Assembly: GCA_028686135.1 (NCBI GenBank)
Contig: JAQUCP010000001.1
Coordinates: 248,001-312,000, forward strand
DNA: 64,000 nt
Origin: UBA12481 sp012523435
GTDB taxonomy: Bacteria; Bacteroidota; Bacteroidia; Bacteroidales; UBA12481
Reading direction: 5' to 3'
Shown here: piece after piece, positions 33,375-42,551 of the stretch
Position numbering within the stretch: position 1 is the stretch's first letter
Layout: each line of letters starts with the position of its first letter
Translations under genes and position numbers: made by a program
The notes under the pieces: model-generated
What the model was told of the DNA's origin: nothing
Seen by the model: only the letters and a program-made list of their open reading frames with translations
Databases searched by the model: none

Positions 33375-35342
33375 TTAGTCTTTCCATTGGTCGGTTCTAA
33401 AAGGTCCCACTGGCAATCCTGAAGATCCGAAAAGATTTGGTTCATCGGTAGATTCCCAGGCAAAACGAACGGCAGCAGGCTCTTTGACCTCATTGGAGGA
33501 GACAACGATTGTACCATTGTCAATCCTGGCTGTGGCATCCACAAATTTTCTGTCGCTGCCGGCAATTCTGAAGTGTTTCAGCACCTTACCATCCGTCTTT
33601 AATTGCTGCCCGTAAAGATCAAAGCTGATGCGGATCTCGTTTCCGTCGCGCTGCCACGAACGGTACACCGGTGCGGTATAGTGAATTCCGCTAAAGCCGT
33701 AATCCTTAGCTAATGCCCAGAATGCCAATCTTTTGCCAACATCCTGTTTATTCGAAGGATGGATTCGTTGCAGGTTTCCGATATCCATGGTAACCACCAT
33801 CCCGGTATTGGCTACCGTACGAGCAGCATAATCCTGTGCTTCACGCAGTAATCCCGTACTGAACTCATCCCGGTAGGTATAGGGTGCAATCTGAATAAAG
33901 TAAAACGGAAAATCCCCCTGGTTCCAATCGTGGCGCCAGTTGGCGATCATCGTAGGAAAGATCTCCTTATATAGTTCGCCATCATATCGGTTGGATTCAC
34001 CCTGATACCAAATAGCTCCTTTGATACGGAAGGGGATCAGTGGGTGGATCATCCCATTGTAGAGGGTTGTCGGGGTATTGGGAAGATTGCATCCGATACA
34101 GGTGGGCGGTGTTGGAGCTGTTGTGTAGGAGGTTGATTTACGCACTTTCCAGGTTCCGGCGAGCGGTTGAAAGGTCGTCTTATTTTTCTTTGGCCTGATT
34201 TTCATGACCTCCGGCTTCCCATTGATTCCACCAATCCCGGAGGTATTAGCCACCCTGACAGCCAGAACGTTCTCGCCTTCGTGCAAGGTTCCACGCGGGA
34301 TATCATATTCACGGTTCTTTTGCCAGTCGGAGGGCATCAGGTGTTGGCCGACTACCACGCCATTGATCATGGTTACATCCATCTCATCGATCGGACCCAG
34401 CTCGACAACCAGATCCCGTTTGAGCCAGCGTTTGGGGACCGTAAAAGAGAGGTGATAATCCACTACACCGGTGTAATCGCCGATATTGCTTTCGCCCCAG
34501 GCAGCGGGCACCTCAGTATCCATCCACGAACCATCAGTTTTGGGCGACAGTGCCCAGGATGGAGCTTTCTGGTCGGGGGAGAAACCGAGTGTTTTGGCCC
34601 ATTCGGCTAGGTCTTTCTGGTATTGTTCCAGCTTTTTGTTCAGGAAAACTTCGGCATCGAGGCGACCCGGCTCGGTTGTAAAATATGGTATCCTGCTGAT
34701 AAATTCCTTGCTTGTCCAGGCTTCAGCCGCTGTTCCACCCCAGGTCGAATAGATCAGTCCAATCGGAATATTCAGTTTCTGGTGGAGCTCGCGGCCGAAG
34801 AAATAACCCACGGCACTAAACGGGGCAGCAGTTTCTGGGGTACAAGCCGACCAATGACCGATACAGTCCTGTTGAGGCTCGAAGGCTGTCTTTCGCTCAA
34901 CAGAGAAGAGCCTAATTTCGGGGTAGTTAGCTGCTCTGATCTCCTGATCCGAGTCTTGGATCACATCGCCATACTGAGGCCAGCCCTCCAGGGGCATCTC
35001 CATATTACTCTGTCCGGAGCATAGCCATACCTCTCCGATCAAAATATCTTCGAGGTTGATCTGATTCTTCCCTGATATCTGCATAGAATAGGGGCCACCG
35101 GCTTTGGGAGTAGTCACATTCACACGCCATTGCCCATCCTGATCTGCATTTACGTTCGCCACCCGGCTATCCCAGGACGTGGTGATCGTTATTGATTCGC
35201 CCGGCTTAGCCCAACCCCAGATGGGCACCTCGCTCATCTGTTGTAAAACCATGTGGGATCCAATCACCGACGGCAGGGAGATCTGGCCAAAAGCCATGGA
35301 GGTTATCATCCAGGCTAAAATCGCAGCTTGAAGTTTTTTCAT
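33375..35342 (-). CDS. Sialate O-acetylesterase-like SGNH hydrolase
   Basis: Secreted protein of 655 residues with a signal peptide ending near MAFGQ. The N-terminal start SLPSVIGSHMVLQQ is the hallmark of Bacteroidota 9-O-acetylesterases. The SGNH nucleophile motif is GQSNMEMPL (about residue 110), and block TYSTWGGTAAEAW-type sequence occurs as IYSTWGGTAAEAW. A galactose-binding-like insert (about 265-375) interrupts the hydrolase domain, and the second half resumes with GAIWYQGESN. It should remove O-acetyl groups from sialic acid or other sugars in the periplasm or at the surface; the actual polysaccharide is unknown. The start at 35342 gives the normal signal peptide; an ATG at 35354 is an alternative. 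Confidence 0.88.
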   Translation of the reverse strand: MKKLQAAILAWMITSMAFGQISLPSVIGSHMVLQQMSEVPIWGWAKPGESITITTSWDSRVANVNADQDGQWRVNVTTPKAGGPYSMQISGKNQINLEDILIGEVWLCSGQSNMEMPLEGWPQYGDVIQDSDQEIRAANYPEIRLFSVERKTAFEPQQDCIGHWSACTPETAAPFSAVGYFFGRELHQKLNIPIGLIYSTWGGTAAEAWTSKEFISRIPYFTTEPGRLDAEVFLNKKLEQYQKDLAEWAKTLGFSPDQKAPSWALSPKTDGSWMDTEVPAAWGESNIGDYTGVVDYHLSFTVPKRWLKRDLVVELGPIDEMDVTMINGVVVGQHLMPSDWQKNREYDIPRGTLHEGENVLAVRVANTSGIGGINGKPEVMKIRPKKNKTTFQPLAGTWKVRKSTSYTTAPTPPTCIGCNLPNTPTTLYNGMIHPLIPFRIKGAIWYQGESNRYDGELYKEIFPTMIANWRHDWNQGDFPFYFIQIAPYTYRDEFSTGLLREAQDYAARTVANTGMVVTMDIGNLQRIHPSNKQDVGKRLAFWALAKDYGFSGIHYTAPVYRSWQRDGNEIRISFDLYGQQLKTDGKVLKHFRIAGSDRKFVDATARIDNGTIVVSSNEVKEPAAVRFAWESTDEPNLFGSSGLPVGPFRTDQWKD

Positions 35343-35409
35343 ATTAGTTGGCAATTTACTTTTTATATTGGTATAGTTTACAACAACATAGCTCTTTTTT
35401 TTTGAGAGA

Positions 35410-37221
35410 TCACTCCTTGATCAGCTCCATAGTTAGGATCCGGTCGCCCACCTCCAGTTGATGTACGATTTCCATACCTCCTACCACAAACCCAAAATTG
35501 GTGTATTGACCATCCAGGTGTGGTGTGGGTGAGTGAGTGACATACCACTGGCTGCCCTCGGTATCTTTCCCAGAGGAGGCCATGCCCAGCGTTCCCTCCA
35601 TGAAGGGTGTCGGGGTAAATTCCGACCGAATGGTCCAATCGGGGCCACCCCATCCATCTCCTCTGGGGCATCCATCCTGAACAACAAAATTTGGCACTAC
35701 CCTATGAATCTGTAAGTTACGATAGAATCCGTTCTCAATCAGTTCAGCAAAAGCAGCACAGGTAGCTGGGCACCAAGTCACATTCAGTTGGACAAATAGA
35801 TCTCCTTTAGTGGTTTTAATCATCACCTTCTGTTTAGGCGACAAGCTGGTTACTCGATGCCAATCGATCGGGTGACCGTACCCCGGGGTTGGATCCACCG
35901 GCATGGGGTAGGTGGTCAGAATTCGTCGGATCTCCTGTTCCAGATCGACACCATCACTTTGTAACTCTTTTGCGGCCTGGGCGAAACTCGGCTGCTTTCG
36001 CATCTCACTGATGATTTCGAGGCAAGCGGTATAAATAGGTGCTTCTGTTCCGCGTTTCAGCCAGGATTCGAGGTAGGCATAATGCCGGGGTTCTGAGGCC
36101 AGGGAGCGGAGGTACCAGGCTCTCTCCACCGGACTCCCGGCTGATTCTACGGAGGCCATGATCATCTTTTCGACCCGTTTGGTCAGAGATTTCTTCCCGG
36201 CCACCAACTCCAGGGTTTTCCCCAGCAGGAGGGAGCGGCTTCGCCAGGTTTTGGTGTCATCAATGGTTTTGAGCAGCGCACCCAGATCGGTATAAACCGC
36301 ATTCTGTTGCACGGCTTCGGCTGCTGCAACCGACAAACTGGGATCCTCACCGGATACCAGACGGAGAACATTCCCCACCGCTTTATTCCATGGGATGAGC
36401 TTCATAGAAGTGAGAACGCCCACTTTGACACGATAGTCCTCATCGGATTCCAGGATTGATTTGCACAGCGGCCAGGCTTTCTCATCCTCTGCCCGAATCA
36501 CTGCTTTGATTAGGTTGGCACGAATCAGAGGATCCCGTTCACGGGTGAAAACCAGCCGGATAGAATCAGGTCGCTGTTGTAGCCACTCCATAGCGGCATA
36601 GCGCCCCAGGTGATAGGACGCGTAAATCGACCCCGTCTTGGTGGTACCGTCGAGTAATATATTAATTACCTGACTGTTTCCCTGGTCCGACTGCATGCCT
36701 CGCAAGGCCATTCGCAGGATTCCGGCCACCTGGCCTTCACGCTCTTCAAAGGCTGCATCCAGGCCGGTCAGATACTCCAATTCTTGTTCACCTCCACATT
36801 TGCCCAGCGCTTCGTACAACATCCCCCGTACAATTGGATCTTGTTCATTATCAATAAATTTCCTTATTACAGGGACTGCATCCTGATGAAAAGTCTGGCC
36901 CAAAGCCCAGGCGCCCATCATTCTAACCCGGGGAAGATCAACCCTGGTGGCCATGTAGAGGCTGTCCACCACTGCAGGATCCTGCACGCTACCAAAACAG
37001 AACAGGGCTTCTCCACGGTGTTCTGGGTTTTCTGATCGCAGATAGGGTAGCAATCCGGTCACATCGCGGCGATCAGCACAATTATGGATCTCCCTGATAA
37101 TCGGATCATTGAACTTATTATCACCCTGTGCCCGAAGCTGGGCGGACAACATCAGCACAAAAACGGCGATTGTTTTTGCACAAAGACTGGCAAAGGAAAA
37201 ATTAATCCTCAATGGCATCAT
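35410..37221 (-). CDS. HEAT-repeat protein with C-terminal cyclophilin-type peptidyl-prolyl isomerase domain
   Basis: Exported protein of 603 residues: signal peptide (about 1-31, ending LRAQ), alpha-solenoid of HEAT-like repeats (about 38-430) and a cyclophilin domain (about 465-603). The latter shows MIKTTKGDLFVQL, NLQIHRVVPNFVVQDGCPRGDG and GTLGMASSGKDTEGSQWYVT, the normal PPIase core with the catalytic Arg replaced by the RVVPNFVVQ context typical of this group. It is probably a periplasmic folding helper whose solenoid recruits clients. Its start overlaps the end of the GH3 fusion gene by 20 bases, so both are translated from one transcript. Confidence 0.88.
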   Translation of the reverse strand: MMPLRINFSFASLCAKTIAVFVLMLSAQLRAQGDNKFNDPIIREIHNCADRRDVTGLLPYLRSENPEHRGEALFCFGSVQDPAVVDSLYMATRVDLPRVRMMGAWALGQTFHQDAVPVIRKFIDNEQDPIVRGMLYEALGKCGGEQELEYLTGLDAAFEEREGQVAGILRMALRGMQSDQGNSQVINILLDGTTKTGSIYASYHLGRYAAMEWLQQRPDSIRLVFTRERDPLIRANLIKAVIRAEDEKAWPLCKSILESDEDYRVKVGVLTSMKLIPWNKAVGNVLRLVSGEDPSLSVAAAEAVQQNAVYTDLGALLKTIDDTKTWRSRSLLLGKTLELVAGKKSLTKRVEKMIMASVESAGSPVERAWYLRSLASEPRHYAYLESWLKRGTEAPIYTACLEIISEMRKQPSFAQAAKELQSDGVDLEQEIRRILTTYPMPVDPTPGYGHPIDWHRVTSLSPKQKVMIKTTKGDLFVQLNVTWCPATCAAFAELIENGFYRNLQIHRVVPNFVVQDGCPRGDGWGGPDWTIRSEFTPTPFMEGTLGMASSGKDTEGSQWYVTHSPTPHLDGQYTNFGFVVGGMEIVHQLEVGDRILTMELIKE

Positions 37222-40141
37222 AAAGAGTCTGAAGTATAGATTTTCGAATCAAGAGGCTGGAAAGGCGGTTATTATCGCGGGTAGGGTAAACCCGGTTGCT
37301 CAGAAAGATAAACAGAAGGCCCGATTCAGGATCAGCCCAGACGAACGTCCCGGTATATCCCGAATGGCCAAAACTCTTGGGTGAAGCTGATGGGCATGGG
37401 TAAGAATCTTCCCAGCTGAGCTGAAGGTTATCTATCGATGGTTTATCAAACCCCAGTCCGCGGCGTACGCCTGCCGGTGCATATTGATAGCGGGTAAACT
37501 CACTAATCACGGATGATGACAATAAACGCTCTCCTCCATACATCCCCTCCCAAAGGTACATCTGAAACACCTTAGCTATATCGATCGCTTTACCGAAAAG
37601 CCCGGCATTTCCACTAACTCCACCAAGCATGGCTGCTCCCTCGTCATGGACAAAACCATGAAGCTGCTCCATCCGGAAGAATGTGTCTCGTTCAGTTGGG
37701 ACAATCCGCTCCAGCGGAACCTTTTGTAATGGATTATATACAAGGTCATTAGCACCAAGTGGGCCATAAAACTCTTCCTGTAAAAAATCCTGATAATCTT
37801 TTTCTGCCAACTGTTCGATGATTTTAGGCCAGATATGAAAACCAAGGTCGGAGTACACATATCGCTTTCGTTTCAGCACCTGAGTATCGCGGATTGCCTG
37901 GTAAATTACCGAATCGTACCCGGCATATCGCCAAAGGTTTGCCGAGACCCTTACTGGAAACAGCTCGCTGGAATCGGGTTCCAGCGTATTGGGCTTATAG
38001 GAACCATCGGGTTCACGGGTATCAACCCAGAATGGGATCCATCCGGGGAGTCGACCGACATGGGCCATCACCTCGCGTATGGTAATTCGCGCCTTATCTG
38101 TCCTTTTAAAATCTGGCCAATAATGGCAGAACCGGTCGTTAAGCTTCAGCTTTTTCTGGTCATACAATTTCATCACTGCCGGTGTCACAGCTGACACCTT
38201 AGTCATTGAAGCCAGGTCGAACAAATCATTCCGATCCACCTGCCTATCAGATTCATAGGTGTGAGTTCCGTAGCACTCATGGAAGAAAACCTGCCCGTTT
38301 CTCACGGCCAGCACCTCGCAACCTGGGTAAGCTCCCGCCGAGATGCCTGCTTGGGAGATCGAATCAATCCGTGAGCGAAGAAATTCACCGTTCAGTCCGG
38401 CCATTTCGGGCGTAGTAAAGGAAAGCCTGATGCCTCCCCGCGTATCCAGCCCGTCACCGCACTGATAAAACGGCATTGCGCTAACTGGCAATCGGCCACT
38501 CGCCCCGATGCCACCGAACAGCAGCTGTGCACTCAAATCCATTGTCAGGGGATTTTCGTGATAAGCCACGACGAGACCGGCTAGCTGCTGGGGATTAGTT
38601 AAAAGGCTGACCGAATAGGGGTTACCAAATAGGACTAGGATTGTTCGTTTTTCCTTGCTGATCTGGTCGATGAATCGAATCGTCTCGCGACTCAGACCAA
38701 AGTTCCTTGATGACCGCATATCCATGTTATGAATGCCAACGATCACCAGATCCGAGCCAGCTAAAGTCTCTCGCAGCTGGATAAACTCTCCCACACCAGC
38801 GCTCCGGCTAATCTGGTGACACGCTATCGGACCGTAATCAGCCAGTCGTTCTTGAAAAGGATTATGCTCCTCAGCTCCGATCGAAATCGTTGCAATATTC
38901 TGTTTATCAAGCGATTGTATCGGAATGACTTCCTCTTTATTTTCCAGGACAGTCAGTGATGCTGCTACCAATTCCCGGTTTATTCGCTCAGCGCCAGGGG
39001 TATTAAGCCTAGCTATCTGTTCAGCAGGTTTAATTGGTTTCCACTGGTGTAATCCGGTTTGATATTTTATTTCAAGAATTTTTCGGCAGCTTTTTTCCAC
39101 CTCTTCCCGGCTGATTCTTCCCTGAGCGATTGCCTTTTCGATGGATCTAACTGCCAGGCCAGCATCTCCGACAAAAACCAGCAGATCGCATCCGGCCTGC
39201 AGGGCTCTCACTTCGATCTCGCCGGCGGGGAAATAATCTGTAACCCCCTTCATATTAAGGGCATCCGTAACCACTAAGCCTTTAAAACCGAGTTCCTCTT
39301 TCAGCAATCCGGTGACCACTCGGCGCGACAGGGTTGTAGGCAATCCCGCTTCAGGCTCCAGGGCGGGGACCTCCAGGTGGGCGATCATGATAGCACCCAG
39401 TCCCAGGCCGATCATTTGCCTAAAAGGCTCTAACTCTATGGTATCCAGTCGCGCGCGCGAATGGCGAATCTGTGGGAGGGCCAGATGCGAGTCGGTATCG
39501 GTATCTCCATGACCCGGGAAATGCTTTCCGGTTGCCAGGATCTGCATATCCTGCATACCTGAGAGGTAAGCCCGGGCATGTCGGGCCACGCGGTGGGGGT
39601 CTTCGCCGAAGGAACGGTAATTTATGACCGGGTTTCTCGGATTGTTGTTCACATCCGCCACTGGAGCAAAATTCATCTGGATACCAGCTTCGCGAAGTTG
39701 GCGGCCAATTTCGGCTCCCATGCGATAGATCAGTTGCGGATTGGTTATCGCTCCTAAAGCCATTTGATAAGGAAACCGTGTGGTACTATCGAGCCGCATA
39801 GCCAAGCCCCATTCAGCATCAATCGCCAGGAGGATCGGCACCCGCGAGATCGCCTGAAAGCTGTTCACCAGCTCTGCCTGGCGAAAGGGACCACCCTGAA
39901 AAAAGGCAATCCCTCCAATTCCGTATTCACGGATTAATCGCTCGATTTCTGCCTGATGATTGGCGTCCCTATTTGAATAGGCAGCTATCATAATCAGCTG
40001 ACCAACACGCTCTTTAGGAGTTAATGACTCAAAAACAGAATCCACCCAGCGGCACCCTTCGGGGGAGAGTGGAGAGTTGAAGGAGGTCTGCCCGTGAAGG
40101 GGCAAGACAACGAAAAGAAGAAAAAATAGAAGAATTCTCAT
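37202..40141 (-). CDS. Fusion of GH3 beta-N-acetylglucosaminidase-like enzyme and class C beta-lactamase-like serine hydrolase
   Basis: Exported two-enzyme protein of 979 residues. After a signal peptide (1-18) comes a NagZ-like GH3 domain with KHFPGHGDTDTDSH (206-219, catalytic His/Asp pair) and nucleophile Asp293 in VVTDALNMKG, then a GH3 C-terminal domain to about 575. Residues about 585-979 are a beta-lactamase-family serine hydrolase with SMTK (645-648), YSD in place of Y-x-N, and HSGYTG. This architecture is known in Bacteroidota. A role in peptidoglycan or aminosugar turnover is likely; the serine hydrolase may act as a peptidase or esterase rather than a lactamase. It overlaps the HEAT-cyclophilin gene by 20 bases. 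Confidence 0.9.
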   Translation of the reverse strand: MRILLFFLLFVVLPLHGQTSFNSPLSPEGCRWVDSVFESLTPKERVGQLIMIAAYSNRDANHQAEIERLIREYGIGGIAFFQGGPFRQAELVNSFQAISRVPILLAIDAEWGLAMRLDSTTRFPYQMALGAITNPQLIYRMGAEIGRQLREAGIQMNFAPVADVNNNPRNPVINYRSFGEDPHRVARHARAYLSGMQDMQILATGKHFPGHGDTDTDSHLALPQIRHSRARLDTIELEPFRQMIGLGLGAIMIAHLEVPALEPEAGLPTTLSRRVVTGLLKEELGFKGLVVTDALNMKGVTDYFPAGEIEVRALQAGCDLLVFVGDAGLAVRSIEKAIAQGRISREEVEKSCRKILEIKYQTGLHQWKPIKPAEQIARLNTPGAERINRELVAASLTVLENKEEVIPIQSLDKQNIATISIGAEEHNPFQERLADYGPIACHQISRSAGVGEFIQLRETLAGSDLVIVGIHNMDMRSSRNFGLSRETIRFIDQISKEKRTILVLFGNPYSVSLLTNPQQLAGLVVAYHENPLTMDLSAQLLFGGIGASGRLPVSAMPFYQCGDGLDTRGGIRLSFTTPEMAGLNGEFLRSRIDSISQAGISAGAYPGCEVLAVRNGQVFFHECYGTHTYESDRQVDRNDLFDLASMTKVSAVTPAVMKLYDQKKLKLNDRFCHYWPDFKRTDKARITIREVMAHVGRLPGWIPFWVDTREPDGSYKPNTLEPDSSELFPVRVSANLWRYAGYDSVIYQAIRDTQVLKRKRYVYSDLGFHIWPKIIEQLAEKDYQDFLQEEFYGPLGANDLVYNPLQKVPLERIVPTERDTFFRMEQLHGFVHDEGAAMLGGVSGNAGLFGKAIDIAKVFQMYLWEGMYGGERLLSSSVISEFTRYQYAPAGVRRGLGFDKPSIDNLQLSWEDSYPCPSASPKSFGHSGYTGTFVWADPESGLLFIFLSNRVYPTRDNNRLSSLLIRKSILQTLYDAIED

Positions 40142-40180
40142 TACGGTGAACCAATCGAAATCCGGCCTAAAGGTATAAAA

Positions 40181-41848
40181 TCATTGCTCCCCTTCCTGAG
40201 CCGAATCAATCACTTCGATCTGTCCGATATTCCATTTGTGACTGATTTTTGTGAGCAAAGATCTTCTGACAGTCCAGATCATTGGCTTCGGACTCTCTAT
40301 CAGGATTCTCTCAATTGCAGGAGCCCAGCCTCGTCCCGACAATTCCAGTGGGCCCAGCTCATCGATCACGATCATATCGGATTCGCTCACAGCCTCAGCG
40401 CTCAACCACTCCATCCCCATAGCCAAACCCCGTGGGTTGATCCTAAAGCGCCCTACCGCATCCCAGTCGGGATTACCATCGATGGAGCAAAAGTCCACCT
40501 CCTCACCGCTCATCAATTGCCTGATCCGGTAGCCCGTACGTTGGCCGGTAGCATCATGAACTCCAACTGCAACAAATCCCGCGAGAATTTTCCCTGCTCG
40601 CTTTAGCTCATCGACCCTCTCTTGTAGCAGGCTAGTCTTACCCTCCCCCCGGGCACCAGTGATGATGGTTACCGACGGCCTAATACGGTCGAGATTTTTA
40701 AAATATTCAAACAACTGATCTGCCTTAAGTAGTTGGGTTATGATGATCTCTTTCAACCGAAACCACCTGCGATTACCCTCGCCAACCTCTTCCATGATGC
40801 CTGGAAGAACTGCAAAAGCCAGTGAAAGAGAACGATACAGGGAAGCGAAACCTCGCTGGTACAGGATCGCGCGAATTACGGGGTTCTTCATCTCAACACT
40901 GATCGCAGAAAACCCTGTCAAGATCAGAAGGGCCCGGACATTCATCATGAGACCAGCCTTAATTCCCTCAGAATCAAATACATTACCTGTTTGAATTCCC
41001 CGAAGAAACAAAGCAGCCAGGAATGTGATGAGCACCAGCTGAATCCACAATCGGGGCCGTAATAGTTGCCTCAGGCTTCTCTTATAGCGGAGGTAGCAAA
41101 ATACAAGATAAGGCAATGGGAGCATCATAGACCACCAGGTACCCAGACGAATTAAGGCCAGTAGGAACAGGATGATAGCAAGCAGATGGATGAACAAAGC
41201 GGAGACGGAATAGCGACCCGGATCAGAATAGGCGAACAGCGTATTTCGGGGCACCTCTTCAATGTGATCTTCATTTCGACTTTTCCGAAGCTCCTCAGCC
41301 CGTCGGGCAGTGGCCAGTCCGATCAAAGAGGCTATGAATCCGGCAGCCACATAAATGACACAAAGCAAAAGTAAGATCTTGATGCCATCAACAGCCTCAG
41401 CATTGAGCTGCCGAGCTGCAAATCGAACTAGATTATCCAACAGCCTGGCAAGATCCCAACCATAAAGAATCAGGAGATTTAAAGCTTTATGTATCAGTGC
41501 ACTAAAGACTGCCAACATCCCTCCCAGAAACAATCCGACACGATTGAGCCCAAAAATCAGGATACCGGCTTCCATCAGCAGTCCTTCCATCAGGATACCG
41601 GTCATTGGCCCTAGAATTACAGCACTGGGAGATAGGGATTTCATCAATGCGCAAATCAGCGAAGCCCTCCAGATCACCCCCCTGAGTGGCCAGATGCGTA
41701 AAAAAGCAACCATCAGGATCACAGCGAAAAAGGAGAGAATGGTTCCAGCAAAAGGGAACCGGATATTATGGAGGAAACTGCCGAAAATGATCTCCACCGA
41801 AGCCCAGATGCTCCCAATTGCTGCCGCTCGTAACCACCTATCAGACAT
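40181..41848 (-). CDS. Polytopic membrane protein fused to a THEP1-type nucleoside-triphosphatase
   Basis: Unusual 555-residue fusion. Residues 1-182 hold about five or six hydrophobic helices, resembling an S-component-like small transporter. 183-212 is a charged linker. 213-320 is a second membrane block, and 321-385 are amphipathic helices resembling the cytoplasmic coupling region of ECF T-components (CbiQ-like). 390-555 is an NTPase with Walker A GARGEGKT (398-405), Walker B MIVIDELGP (492-500) and GFVAVGVHDATGQRTGYRI, close to THEP1/NTPase_1. The ECF comparison is inference from layout; the NTPase call is firm. Neighbours give no clue to a substrate. An exact TACCTTTG -7 box lies 17 bases upstream, so it is a single-gene unit. 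Confidence 0.75.
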   Translation of the reverse strand: MSDRWLRAAAIGSIWASVEIIFGSFLHNIRFPFAGTILSFFAVILMVAFLRIWPLRGVIWRASLICALMKSLSPSAVILGPMTGILMEGLLMEAGILIFGLNRVGLFLGGMLAVFSALIHKALNLLILYGWDLARLLDNLVRFAARQLNAEAVDGIKILLLLCVIYVAAGFIASLIGLATARRAEELRKSRNEDHIEEVPRNTLFAYSDPGRYSVSALFIHLLAIILFLLALIRLGTWWSMMLPLPYLVFCYLRYKRSLRQLLRPRLWIQLVLITFLAALFLRGIQTGNVFDSEGIKAGLMMNVRALLILTGFSAISVEMKNPVIRAILYQRGFASLYRSLSLAFAVLPGIMEEVGEGNRRWFRLKEIIITQLLKADQLFEYFKNLDRIRPSVTIITGARGEGKTSLLQERVDELKRAGKILAGFVAVGVHDATGQRTGYRIRQLMSGEEVDFCSIDGNPDWDAVGRFRINPRGLAMGMEWLSAEAVSESDMIVIDELGPLELSGRGWAPAIERILIESPKPMIWTVRRSLLTKISHKWNIGQIEVIDSAQEGEQ

Positions 41849-41865
41849 ACCTAATCAATTGGTAC

Positions 41866-41873
41866 CAAAGGTA
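41866..41873 (-). promoter_or_regulatory. -7 box of the membrane/THEP1 fusion gene
   Basis: The minus strand reads TACCTTTG, an exact TAnnTTTG match, with TTTG (41896-41899 on the minus strand) 22 bases upstream as a possible -33 element. The ATG at 41848 follows 17 bases after the box. Confidence 0.5.
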
Positions 41874-42017
41874 GATTTTATCCTTTGGCGTTGCCCAAAT
41901 CAACCATTTTTCTGGCTTTAGTGCGTAAATAATTCCGCAAACGGGGCTTTTGACTTAGTGACTTCACCTCCGGGTAAATCTCAAATGCCTATATTTACCT
42001 GTTAAAACCAGGGTTTT

Positions 42018-42551
42018 ATGTTGAAAAACGTTTTTTTTACCATTTTGATCTTTTCCCTTTTATCGGTTAATCCGGCTCGTTCACAACATTCGGAGACTGA
42101 TGCGCCCTGTTCTGGAGAACAATACACCCAGTTTGATTTCTGGATTGGCGACTGGGTTGTGTATGTCAGTGGTCAAATGGTCGGATTTAACAAAATCATC
42201 AAAATTGAGGATGACTGCCTGCTTAGGGAAAACTGGAAATCAGTGGTAAGTTCCCACAAAGGCACAAGCTACAATTTCTACGACAAACAGCTCAAGAAAT
42301 GGCGACACATTTGGATTGATAATCAGGGATCTACGCTCGATTTGACCGGGGAATACCACAACAAAAAAATGATTCTAAGGAGCAATGAGATCTTAGATGA
42401 AAAAGGCAACCGGATTTTCAACCGGATGACCTGGCACGAAAACGCCGATGGTACCGTCAGGCAGGTCTGGGAGCAATCGAAAGATGGCGGTCAAACCTTC
42501 ACCATTTTATTCGATGGATTATACCGCAAGCGTAAATCACCCAACCCCTGA
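42018..42551 (+). CDS. Secreted lipocalin-like protein (DUF1579-like)
   Basis: Exported protein of 177 residues with a signal peptide (about 1-22, ending ARSQ). The mature part begins with TQFDFWIGDWVVY and continues with GTSYNFYDKQLKKWRHIWIDNQG, a beta-rich pattern shared with DUF1579-like secreted proteins of Bacteroidota. No function is established; the fold suggests binding of a small ligand. It reads alone and ends in a 15-base convergent overlap with nhaA. A near-consensus TATATTTA at 41990-41997 may be its -7 element. Confidence 0.8.
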   Translation: MLKNVFFTILIFSLLSVNPARSQHSETDAPCSGEQYTQFDFWIGDWVVYVSGQMVGFNKIIKIEDDCLLRENWKSVVSSHKGTSYNFYDKQLKKWRHIWIDNQGSTLDLTGEYHNKKMILRSNEILDEKGNRIFNRMTWHENADGTVRQVWEQSKDGGQTFTILFDGLYRKRKSPNP

